62,473 bases of DNA. It comes from Paracoccaceae bacterium (GTDB lineage: Bacteria; Pseudomonadota; Alphaproteobacteria; Rhodobacterales; Rhodobacteraceae). The number at the start of each line of letters is the position of its first letter. The first letter of the stretch is position 1. The notes under the pieces are model-generated. The model was not told where the DNA came from, did not search any database, and worked only from the letters and a program-made list of their open reading frames with translations. Position numbers and translations under genes: made by a program. The stretch is taken from positions 1 through 62,473 of the forward strand of contig JANSXZ010000023.1 of the NCBI GenBank assembly GCA_024742705.1. The letters run 5' to 3'. This document shows positions 25,652 through 33,367 of the stretch, piece by piece.

Positions 25652-28453
25652 ATGCTGTCCGTGAGGCCCGATATGCCCGAATTCAATTTGGATCCCCGCC
25701 AATCACAGGTAACCCTGCCCGACGGCGTGACCGAGCAGCGCGGGGTGGCCACCGCCGCCCTTCCGGATGGCGGCATGGCCATGGCCTGGATGGCCGGCCC
25801 TCCGGGACGCGGGCCGCTGCCCTATCTGACCGTCTTTGACGAAAGCGGACATCAGATACTCGAGCCGGTTGCGCTGAACGGCGAGATCAACGGGATCATC
25901 TCGAACGTACAGATCAGCGCCTATGGCGACACAGACATCCTTTTCACGTTCCAGCAAAACGACAACACCGACCAGACCGTTTTCGCCGGCACCTTCGACA
26001 CCGCCACCGCGACAGGCATGACGCCGCTGGACCTGGCCGACAGCCTGATCGCCAGCATGCCCGACGGGTTCGCCTTTGTCAGCGACAGTGCCCACGGCGG
26101 GTGGGTGGATGGCCAGTTGCAATTGGCGCTGACCTTCCAGAACAGCGTCTATTCGGGGCTTCTGAACCCCGGAACCATGGCCGATCCCGACCTGAGCGAT
26201 GTGACGCCGGGCAACGGAAACGCGCAGTTCGTGCTCGACTTCGAGGTATCCGCCGATCCTTCCGAACCCGCGCGGCTGGTTTTCGCCGAGCGAGACCAGG
26301 ACATCCGGGATTACGGCGCGTTCCGTCTGCCGGCGCCGGGCGATCCTGGGTCCGGCATGGTGGGGCCGCTGGATGTCACCGGGCTTGTCGATCCGTTCTC
26401 CAACGCGGCGGCGGGGGCGCTGCGAGACGTGGAATTCATCCGCGGCCGCGATGATCGCAGCGTCGCCTTCGGCACCGACGAGAACGGCGATCTGGTGGTG
26501 GTGAAGTACGACGAAGCCGGCGCCGTTGCATCGGCTTCGGTGATCTACGACACCGTCAACATAAACCAGCAAGACCGCAAGGAAAACGAGGTCGTGACCT
26601 CCTGGGCCGCCCAGCCGCTGCCCGACGGCGGCTATGCGGTCTATGTGCGCACCGTCACCAACACGGGAACCGAGCCCGACAACGTAATGAGTTATTTCGG
26701 CCACGAGGTGATCCGGCTCAATGCCGACTGTCAGGTGATCGCGAGCGAAGTCTCGCTTCCTTCGATCAGCGTCTTCGATGAAATCACTGAGGTCACCTTC
26801 GGACTGTCGAAGAGCGGGCGCATTCATGTGTTCTTTGAAACCTTCGACGCCGAGAACGCCTCGAGCAAGATCGAACACTACAGTCAGAACATCGTCAGCG
26901 TATACGGCGATGCCGATGACGAGTTGAGCGCTTCCGAGATACTGGGCGCTCAGGCGTTCGCGATGGGCCAGGGCAACGATGTCATGCGTATGTCGGGGGT
27001 ATCGCCTGATCAGGTGGTCCATCCCTGGCACGTCAAGGGCGAAGCGGGCAATGACCTGATCGAAACATCCCGGTACAACGACACGCTGGAAGGCGGCGCC
27101 GACAATGACACGCTCCGCGGCGGTGGCGGCGACGACCTGATCGAGGGCGGAGACGGCGACGACCTGATCGAAGGCGGGTCGGGCAGCGACCACATGATCG
27201 GCGGCGCCGGACGGGACACCGCCGTACTGGAAACCGGCGCGGATCACCGTATCGTTCTGTCGCCGTCGTTCACGATCGCCGATGCCATGGGCACCGACAC
27301 CGTAACGGGGTTCGAGAACCTGGTCATGGGCGAAGGCAACGACACCATTATCGGCGATGCCGGGGCCAATGCGCTAGATGCGGGCGGCGGCGACGATTTC
27401 CTATATGGCGACGGGTTCAAGGCCGCGCTGGTGGCTGAGGCCGGATCGCAGGTCTATCGGCTCTACCGGGCAACGCTTGACCGCACCCCGGACAAGGCAG
27501 GGCACGCCGGCTGGACCGGGCAGATCTTTGAAGGCGCGACGTCGCCCGGCACTGTCGCGGCCGGTTTTGTCGCTTCCGCCGAGTTCCAGAACACCTATGG
27601 CGCGCTCGACGACGCGGGCTTTGTCGAATTGCTCTACCGCAATGTGCTGGGGCGTGCGTCGGACGCCGACGGGTTGCAGGGATGGCTCGATCAGATGGCG
27701 GGCGGTGCCGCGCGGGCGCAGGTGGTTCTGGGTTTTTCCGACAGTGCCGAATTCATCCGGAACACGCAGGCCGAGGCCGATCAATGGCTGGCCGCGCATA
27801 CCGATGCGGTCTGGTCCGACGATGTCTACCGGTTGTATCAGGCGACGCTGGACAGGGCACCCGACCTTGCCGGCTTCCGCGGGTGGGCCGACAGCCTGGG
27901 TAATGGCACCCCGTTCAGCGCAGCGGTCACCGGGTTCGTGGCAAGCCGCGAGTTTCAGAACACCTATGGCGTGCTGGACGACGCGGGCTTTGTCGATCTG
28001 CTTTACCGCAACGTGCTGGGCCGCGAAGGCGATGCCGAGGGCGTCGCGGGGTGGCTGGGGGTGCTGGCGGCGGGCGGAACCCGCGAGGACGTGGTTGCCG
28101 GTTTCAGCCAGAGCCCCGAGTTCGCGATCGCGACGGCCGCGCCGCTCGAGGCGTGGATGCGCGCGCAGGGTGTCGACGACGTTCTGACCGGCGGCGCCGG
28201 CTCGAACGTGCTGACGGGCGGCATGATGAGCGACACATTCGTCTTCGACGCGTCGGCATCCGGCACGAACCGCGTGATCGACCTCGAGGCGTGGGACACC
28301 ATCGAATTCCGCGGCTTCGGCTACACCGGCGCGGCGGATGCCCGGGCCAACATGGCGCAGGACGGCACCGACGTGATCTTCAACGATCAGGGCGTGACGG
28401 CGATCTTCGAGAACACCGACCTCGCCCTTATCGACGATGGCATGATCGTCTGA
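25652..28453 (+). CDS. RTX-type calcium-binding protein with DUF4214 repeats
   Basis: A 933-residue acidic protein without signal peptide, as expected for a type I secretion substrate. Residues 1-450 look like a beta-propeller-type region (DGGMAMAWMAG, LPDGGYAVYVRTV). A short RTX block of GGxGxDxxx nonapeptides follows (about 465-515). Tandem DUF4214 units come next (about 585-835; YRLYRATLDRTPD and EFQNTYGALDDAGFVELLYRNVLGR). The C-terminal tail is DTFVFDASASGTNRVIDLEAWD to DDGMIV. The tail and DUF4214 part closely resemble the protein at 41920-46533. The start could instead be ATG 25673, which has a better-spaced GAGG. No type I exporter genes are in the window. Confidence 0.88.
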   Translation: MLSVRPDMPEFNLDPRQSQVTLPDGVTEQRGVATAALPDGGMAMAWMAGPPGRGPLPYLTVFDESGHQILEPVALNGEINGIISNVQISAYGDTDILFTFQQNDNTDQTVFAGTFDTATATGMTPLDLADSLIASMPDGFAFVSDSAHGGWVDGQLQLALTFQNSVYSGLLNPGTMADPDLSDVTPGNGNAQFVLDFEVSADPSEPARLVFAERDQDIRDYGAFRLPAPGDPGSGMVGPLDVTGLVDPFSNAAAGALRDVEFIRGRDDRSVAFGTDENGDLVVVKYDEAGAVASASVIYDTVNINQQDRKENEVVTSWAAQPLPDGGYAVYVRTVTNTGTEPDNVMSYFGHEVIRLNADCQVIASEVSLPSISVFDEITEVTFGLSKSGRIHVFFETFDAENASSKIEHYSQNIVSVYGDADDELSASEILGAQAFAMGQGNDVMRMSGVSPDQVVHPWHVKGEAGNDLIETSRYNDTLEGGADNDTLRGGGGDDLIEGGDGDDLIEGGSGSDHMIGGAGRDTAVLETGADHRIVLSPSFTIADAMGTDTVTGFENLVMGEGNDTIIGDAGANALDAGGGDDFLYGDGFKAALVAEAGSQVYRLYRATLDRTPDKAGHAGWTGQIFEGATSPGTVAAGFVASAEFQNTYGALDDAGFVELLYRNVLGRASDADGLQGWLDQMAGGAARAQVVLGFSDSAEFIRNTQAEADQWLAAHTDAVWSDDVYRLYQATLDRAPDLAGFRGWADSLGNGTPFSAAVTGFVASREFQNTYGVLDDAGFVDLLYRNVLGREGDAEGVAGWLGVLAAGGTREDVVAGFSQSPEFAIATAAPLEAWMRAQGVDDVLTGGAGSNVLTGGMMSDTFVFDASASGTNRVIDLEAWDTIEFRGFGYTGAADARANMAQDGTDVIFNDQGVTAIFENTDLALIDDGMIV

Positions 28454-28514
28454 TCCCGGCAGCGGCCGGCCCAATGGCGATCCGTGCCGCCCGGCCGGTT
28501 GCGAAAAATCGCGG

Positions 28515-29654
28515 CTAGCGCGCCAAGGTCAGCGCGGACGCACCGACGGCATCAAAATCCGCCACGCCCAACTGACCCTGGGCGCGTATCAGTTCGAGAT
28601 GCAGGATATCGAAGGCACGCTGCGCGCCCTGGGCGCCGCCGGCCCCGACACCATAGGCCAGCGCACGGCCGCACAATGCGAAATCCGCCCCCAGCGCCTT
28701 GGCGCGCAGAATATCCGCGCCGCGCCGGATGCCGCTGTCGAGGAGGATCTTCATCCGCCCGCCGACGGCCCCGGCGATCTGCGGCAGCGCCTGGATCGAG
28801 GGCGGCCCGAACGCCACCTGCCGCCCGCCGTGGTTTGAAACCACGATCCCGTCACAGCCCAGCCCGGCACATTCCGCCGCATCCGCCGGATGCAGGATGC
28901 CCTTGACCAGAAGCGGCCCCTTCCAGCGGTCGCGCAGGCGTTTCAGATCTTCCCATGTGAACCGGGGCGTGATCAGCGTTTTCTGCACATCGGCATAAGA
29001 TGTCGCGCCCCTCAGAAGTTCGGCGTAGTTGGCGATGTTGGGCTTGCCGTGGCGCAGGGTTTCCAGCGACCAGCGCGGGTTTGCGATCAGGCCCGCGACC
29101 ACCTCGGGCGTGATCTTGAACGGCACCGCAAGCTGGTTGCGGATGTCGCGATCGCGCTTGCCGGCGGCGGGCACATCGGCGGTGACGATCATCACCTTGT
29201 ACTCCGCCGTCTCGGCGCGCGAGATCAGGCCTTCGGTCACGGTTTCGTCGCTGGATACATAAAGCTGAAACCACCCGTTGCCGCCGGCGGCTTCGGCAAG
29301 ACGTTCCAGCGGGGTGGAGGCAGCGGAACTGGCGACATAGGGCATGTTCATCCGCGCGCAGAGCCGCGCCAGCGCCACGTCGGCGCCCGGCCAGAAGGCA
29401 TTCAGCATGCCGATGGGCGCCATCCCGAAGGGCACGTCATAGACCTTGCCGAACAGTTCAGCATGTGTGTCGATGTCACCCACATCCACCAGATAGCGGG
29501 GCGTCAGTTCGATCTCTTCGAAGGCTTCCATGTTGCGCCGCATGTTGCGTTCGGATTCCGCGCCGCCATCGACCAGATCGAAGGCGAAACGCGGAATTCG
29601 GCGCCGGGCCATGCTGCGCAGATCGTCGATGCAGGCGGCACGGTCCAGACGCAT
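28515..29654 (-). CDS. FMN-dependent alpha-hydroxyacid oxidase/dehydrogenase (LldD-like)
   Basis: A 379-residue FMN TIM-barrel enzyme of the lactate/glycolate/mandelate family. Conserved features are APIGM, WFQLYV with active-site Tyr132, IVTADVP, LLVKG with Lys251, the catalytic His275 and Arg278 in SNHGGRQ, and the phosphate-binding LLDSGIRRGADILRAKALGAD. The N-terminal active-site Tyr (DYIDGGA in E. coli LldD) is Leu here (FDLVDGGAE), so substrate choice may differ. L-lactate would fit if the neighbouring FAH-family enzyme releases lactate. It is the last gene of the minus-strand operon, and its start overlaps the upstream SDR stop (TGATG). Confidence 0.88.
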   Translation of the reverse strand: MRLDRAACIDDLRSMARRRIPRFAFDLVDGGAESERNMRRNMEAFEEIELTPRYLVDVGDIDTHAELFGKVYDVPFGMAPIGMLNAFWPGADVALARLCARMNMPYVASSAASTPLERLAEAAGGNGWFQLYVSSDETVTEGLISRAETAEYKVMIVTADVPAAGKRDRDIRNQLAVPFKITPEVVAGLIANPRWSLETLRHGKPNIANYAELLRGATSYADVQKTLITPRFTWEDLKRLRDRWKGPLLVKGILHPADAAECAGLGCDGIVVSNHGGRQVAFGPPSIQALPQIAGAVGGRMKILLDSGIRRGADILRAKALGADFALCGRALAYGVGAGGAQGAQRAFDILHLELIRAQGQLGVADFDAVGASALTLAR

Positions 29655-30397
29655 CAGATCGACCACCCGCCATCTATGGCCAGCGCCTGTCCGGTGGTGA
29701 AGGCCGCCATGTCGCCGGCCAGATAGCACACCATTTCCGCGATTTCGTCGGGCGTGCCGAAGCGGCCCATGGGCTGGCGCGCCGTAAAGGCGGCATGCGC
29801 CTTGTCGAAATCTCCGGTCGCGGTGAGACGTTCCCTGAGCGACGGGCTTTCGACAGTGCCGGGGCAGATCGCGTTGCAGCGGATGCCGTCCTTGACGAAA
29901 TCGGCGGCGATGGCCTTGGTCATGCCGATGATCGCCGCCTTGGAGGCACCGTAGGCAAAGCGGCGCGGCGCGCCCTTCTCGCTGGAGACGATCGAGGCGA
30001 TGTTGATGATCGAACCCGCGCCGGTGCCCAGCATTCCGGGCAGCACCGCCTTGGTGATGCGAAACATCGCCTTGGCGTTCAGGTCGAACGCGCGGTCCCA
30101 ATCGGCGTCCTCGCAATCGAGGATGGTGCCGTCATGCACCCAGCCCGCGCAGTTCACGAGGATCTGAACCGGCGGCAGGGCGCCCACCAGATCGTGCACC
30201 GCGCCGGCGTCGAGCACGTCGAGCCGGGTGCCGGTGATGTTGGGCGATCCGTCGGCAACCGCGCCGACGGCCTTGGCGTCGATGTCTGTTGCGATCACGG
30301 TGGCGCCCCGCGCGGCGAGCGCTTCGGCGCTGGCCCGGCCGATCCCGTTGCCGGCGGCGGTGACAAGGGCAGTCTTGCCCGAAAGTGTATGTTCCAT
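29654..30397 (-). CDS. SDR, similar to 2-keto-3-deoxy-L-fuconate dehydrogenase
   Basis: A 247-residue SDR with TAAGNGIG, an Asp at the end of beta-2 (ATDIDAK, NAD preference), NCAG, Ser in NIASIVSS, and YGASK. The stretch SSEKGAPRRFAYGASKAAIIGMTKAIAADFVKDGIRCNAICPGTVESPSL is characteristic of the group containing bacterial 2-keto-3-deoxy-L-fuconate 4-dehydrogenase and animal BDH2. The expected reaction is NAD-dependent oxidation of a 2-keto-3-deoxy sugar acid to the 2,4-diketo acid, which the FAH-family enzyme at 40898 could hydrolyse. I used ATG 30397 (GAGAGGA upstream) rather than the in-frame ATG at 30430, which would overlap the preceding gene. Confidence 0.85.
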   Translation of the reverse strand: MEHTLSGKTALVTAAGNGIGRASAEALAARGATVIATDIDAKAVGAVADGSPNITGTRLDVLDAGAVHDLVGALPPVQILVNCAGWVHDGTILDCEDADWDRAFDLNAKAMFRITKAVLPGMLGTGAGSIINIASIVSSEKGAPRRFAYGASKAAIIGMTKAIAADFVKDGIRCNAICPGTVESPSLRERLTATGDFDKAHAAFTARQPMGRFGTPDEIAEMVCYLAGDMAAFTTGQALAIDGGWSI

Positions 30398-30407
30398 TTG
30401 TCCTCTC

Positions 30408-31172
30408 TCAGCGCGCGAGCCAGCCGCCATCGACGGTGATCACGCTGCCATGGCAGTAGCCGGCCGCGTCCGAAGCCAGAAAGACGGCCGCTCCGGCCAT
30501 CTCGGAAGGTTCCGCGAAGCGTCCGGCGGGAATACGGTCCAGCAGGGCCTTCGAACGGTCCGGATCGTCCCGCAGCGCCTGCGTGTTGTCGGTGGCGGTA
30601 TAGCCCGGCGCGATGCTGTTGACGTTGACGCCGCGCCCGGCCCATTCGTTGCACAAGGCGCGGGTCAGACCGACCAGCGCGTGTTTGCTCGAGGCGTAGG
30701 CAGGCACCATCAGACCACCCTGCGATGCCAGAACCGACGATACGATGATGATCTTGCCCCTGCCCTGCGCGACCATGTGCCGGCCCGCCGCCTGGCTGAG
30801 AAGCCAGACGGAATCGAGGTTCACCGAAACCACGCGCCGCCAATCCTCAAGCGGCATGTCGACAGACGCCTCGCGGTGGATGATGCCCGCGTTGTTGACA
30901 AGGATATCGAGACCGCCCAGAGCATCGGTGGCAAAACCGACCACCTCCGTGGCGGCGGCCTCGTCCATTCCGGTAAAGTCCGCCCTGACAGCGGCGCCGG
31001 TGCGGCCAAGCGCCTCGATCGCGGCCAGCGTGGCCTCGGGCGGATGGCTGCGATAGGTCAGCGCAACATCGGCCCCGGCGGCGGCAAGGCCAAGGGCGAT
31101 GCCCTCGCCTATGCCCGTCGCCCCGCCGGTGACAAGAGCCTTGCGGCCCGTGAGGTCAAAGAGGTTGGCCAT
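30408..31172 (-). CDS. SDR, KduD/2-deoxy-D-gluconate 3-dehydrogenase-like
   Basis: A 254-residue SDR beginning MANLFDLTGRKALVTGGATGIGEG, with NNAG, Ser in IIVSSVLASQGG, and catalytic YASSK; the C-terminus SVITVDGGWLAR is typical of KduD-like enzymes. This subgroup oxidises keto-deoxy or deoxy sugar acids. It begins 2 nt after the stop of the M24-family gene and ends 10 nt before the next SDR, so it is embedded in the minus-strand operon. The frame is open far upstream into the M24 gene, but the coupled ATG at 31172 is the natural start. Confidence 0.87.
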   Translation of the reverse strand: MANLFDLTGRKALVTGGATGIGEGIALGLAAAGADVALTYRSHPPEATLAAIEALGRTGAAVRADFTGMDEAAATEVVGFATDALGGLDILVNNAGIIHREASVDMPLEDWRRVVSVNLDSVWLLSQAAGRHMVAQGRGKIIIVSSVLASQGGLMVPAYASSKHALVGLTRALCNEWAGRGVNVNSIAPGYTATDNTQALRDDPDRSKALLDRIPAGRFAEPSEMAGAAVFLASDAAGYCHGSVITVDGGWLAR

Positions 31173-31174
31173 TG

Positions 31175-32473
31175 TCAGTACCGGTTCGCGATCGGCAGTT
31201 CCTCGGCGGGAAAGAGGCTGATCACCTCGCAGCCGGTTTCCGTCACCACGACCTCTTCCTCGATGCGCGCCGCCGAATAGCCATCGGATGCCGGGCAATA
31301 GGTTTCCAGCGCGAAGACCATGCCGGTCTGGATCTCCATTGGGTGATCCAGGCTGATGGCGCGGCTGATGATCGGCCGTTCGTGCAGCGCGAGGCCCAGG
31401 CCATGCCCGAATTGCAGGCCAAAGGCCGCGTCCTCGTTCGGGAAGCCCAGCGATTCCGCCGTGGGCCAGACCTCGGCCACCTTGTCGGTGGTCACACCCG
31501 GCTTGATCATCGCGATCGAGGCATCGATCCATTCGCGCGCCTTCACATAGGCATCGTTTTGCGACGTTGTCGCGCGGCCTACGTTGAACGTGCGGTAATA
31601 GCAGGTGCGATACCCCTGATAGCTTTGCAGGATGTCAAAGAACGCCTGGTCGCCGGGCCGGATCAGCCGGTCGGTGAAGTTATGGGGATGCGGGTTGCAG
31701 CGCTCGCCGGAAATGGCGTTGATCGCTTCGACATCGTCGCTGCCCATCTCGTAGAGCATCTTGTTGGAAAGGGCGACGATGTCGTTCTCGCGCACGCCCG
31801 GTTTCAGCTCTTCATAGATCATGTGATAGACGCCATCGACCATCGCGGCGGCCTGGGTCAAAAGCTGGATCTCGTCCCAGTTCTTGATCTCGCGCGCCGC
31901 CAGCATGATCTGCTGGCCATCGACCACCTTGATGCCCTCGGCCTGAAGCGCGTGGAACATGGCGGTTTCGGCGTAGTCCACACCCACGGGCATGTCGGCC
32001 ATGCCCGCGTCCTTGATCAACTGCGCGATCATCTTGGCGTATTTCTGCATCAGCCCGAAATCCGGCGGGATCGTGCCGCGCATACCCACCACGCCGGCAA
32101 GGCAATGATCGGGTTCCAGCCAGTCGGAATGGCGCTTGTGGTGCACAGCGGCAGATCCGAAATCCCACACATAGGGCGAATCGTCGCCCGTCAGCAGGCA
32201 GAAGCGGCACATCTTGTCCCGCTCCCATTCGCCGATCTTGGTGGCTGTGACATAGCGGATGTTGTTGACGTCGAACAACAAAAGCGAACCCGCGTTGGAG
32301 TTCTGAAGCGATTGGCGCGTCCGCGCAAGGCGGTAGCGGCGCAGCCGGTCGTGATCGATCCTGCGTTCGAAATCCACCGAAGTATGGCCCCATGCGGGCA
32401 GTCGTTCGCGCCATTCCCAGTTGGGTTCGAGATCCTGCGGTGTCAGCATATTTGGCATAAGTGCGCGAGACAT
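31175..32473 (-). CDS. M24 (aminopeptidase P/creatinase-fold) protein lacking one metal ligand
   Basis: A 432-residue pita-bread-fold protein with a creatinase-type N-domain (LLLFDVNNIRYVTATKIGEWERD) and C-terminal M24 domain. Aligned to aminopeptidase P, the metal ligands would be Asp280, residue 291, His357 (GHGLGL), Glu390 (FALETYCP) and Glu405 (ARIEEEVVV). Residue 291 is Cys, not Asp (YQGYRTCYYRTF), at the canonical spacing of 11 from Asp280. It is therefore probably not a standard dinuclear peptidase. The fold is also used by creatinase and the DMSP lyase DddP, so a lyase or hydrolase acting on a small molecule is possible. The start has AAAGGAG upstream. Confidence 0.85.
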   Translation of the reverse strand: MSRALMPNMLTPQDLEPNWEWRERLPAWGHTSVDFERRIDHDRLRRYRLARTRQSLQNSNAGSLLLFDVNNIRYVTATKIGEWERDKMCRFCLLTGDDSPYVWDFGSAAVHHKRHSDWLEPDHCLAGVVGMRGTIPPDFGLMQKYAKMIAQLIKDAGMADMPVGVDYAETAMFHALQAEGIKVVDGQQIMLAAREIKNWDEIQLLTQAAAMVDGVYHMIYEELKPGVRENDIVALSNKMLYEMGSDDVEAINAISGERCNPHPHNFTDRLIRPGDQAFFDILQSYQGYRTCYYRTFNVGRATTSQNDAYVKAREWIDASIAMIKPGVTTDKVAEVWPTAESLGFPNEDAAFGLQFGHGLGLALHERPIISRAISLDHPMEIQTGMVFALETYCPASDGYSAARIEEEVVVTETGCEVISLFPAEELPIANRY

Positions 32474-32539
32474 GATGCTCTCCTTTCGGGCGCGTTCATG
32501 CGCGCCCTTTCAGTGTTTGAAACTTTGAAAACCGGGCCG

Positions 32540-33349
32540 TTACTGGATGCACCAGCCGCCGTCGACATGGATCATCTGTCCGGTCATGTAGTCGCTGTCA
32601 TCGCTGGCCAGGAACGAGGCCGTGCCGACGATATCCCTGGGATAGGACACCCGCTTGATCTGGAGCGCGTCGCGCACGATGTCCTCGTAGGCCTGGCCCT
32701 CCTTCTGCTTGAAACCGATATCGACAAGATCCTTGTCCAGTTGCTCCCAGAGCGGCGTGACCACCACGCCCGGCGCATAGCCGTTCACGGTGATGCCATG
32801 TTCGGACAGGCCAAGCGCCCCGCAATGGGTCAGCGCGAGAACACCGTATTTCGAGGTGCAATAGACGGTCACGTCGAGCAGCGGTTTGCGCGATGCGATG
32901 CTGCCAACGTTGATGATCTTGTAGGGGTGATCCTCCATCGGGCCCTGCGCGATCATCTGGCGGGCGGTTTCCTGCATCCCCAGCCACATTGCCTTGGTGT
33001 TGACGTTCATGATCATGTCCCAGTTGTGCTCATCGATATCCATGAAGAACCGGGGCTTGTTCAGGCCGGCGTTGAACAGGCCCACATTGATCGAGCCGAA
33101 CGCCTCGACCGTGGCGGCCACAGCGGCAGCGTTGTCTTCGCGCCGGGTCACATCCATCTTGACCGCAACCGCCTTGCCATTGCCCGCCGCGTTGATCCGT
33201 TCGGCGACAGTTGCGGCTTCGTCTCCGTCCAGATCGCCGATGCACACGTTGGCACCTTGCGCGGCAAAGCTGGCGGCGTTGGCCTCGCCCATGCCACGCG
33301 CCGCTCCGGTTATCAGAATATTCTTACCTTTGAGGCGGTTGGGGTCCAT
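32540..33349 (-). CDS. SDR family oxidoreductase
   Basis: A 269-residue SDR with TGAARGMG, an Asp-rich beta-2 end (IGDLDGDE), a modified NNAG (FNAG), Ser in NVGSIASR, and YCTSK. It shares a long substrate-loop insertion (APGVVVTPLWEQLDKDLVDIGFKQKEGQAYEDI) with the plus-strand SDR at 36467 and, more distantly, with sorbitol dehydrogenase SmoS. It starts 18 bp after the regulator gene, with GGAGGAGA upstream. A polyol or sugar substrate is the most likely class. Confidence 0.87.
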   Translation of the reverse strand: MDPNRLKGKNILITGAARGMGEANAASFAAQGANVCIGDLDGDEAATVAERINAAGNGKAVAVKMDVTRREDNAAAVAATVEAFGSINVGLFNAGLNKPRFFMDIDEHNWDMIMNVNTKAMWLGMQETARQMIAQGPMEDHPYKIINVGSIASRKPLLDVTVYCTSKYGVLALTHCGALGLSEHGITVNGYAPGVVVTPLWEQLDKDLVDIGFKQKEGQAYEDIVRDALQIKRVSYPRDIVGTASFLASDDSDYMTGQMIHVDGGWCIQ

Positions 33350-33367
33350 TGTTGTCTCCTCCTGTTG

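Noticed and set aside
26900..27240. Repetitive DNA suggestive of a CRISPR or satellite array
   Set aside because: The repeats are codons of RTX calcium-binding nonapeptides, not spacer-separated direct repeats.
31175..32473. Identification as the DMSP lyase DddP
   Set aside because: The fold and genomic group fit, but the sequence matches only general M24 features, and an Asp in the DddP metal set is Cys here. Evidence is insufficient.
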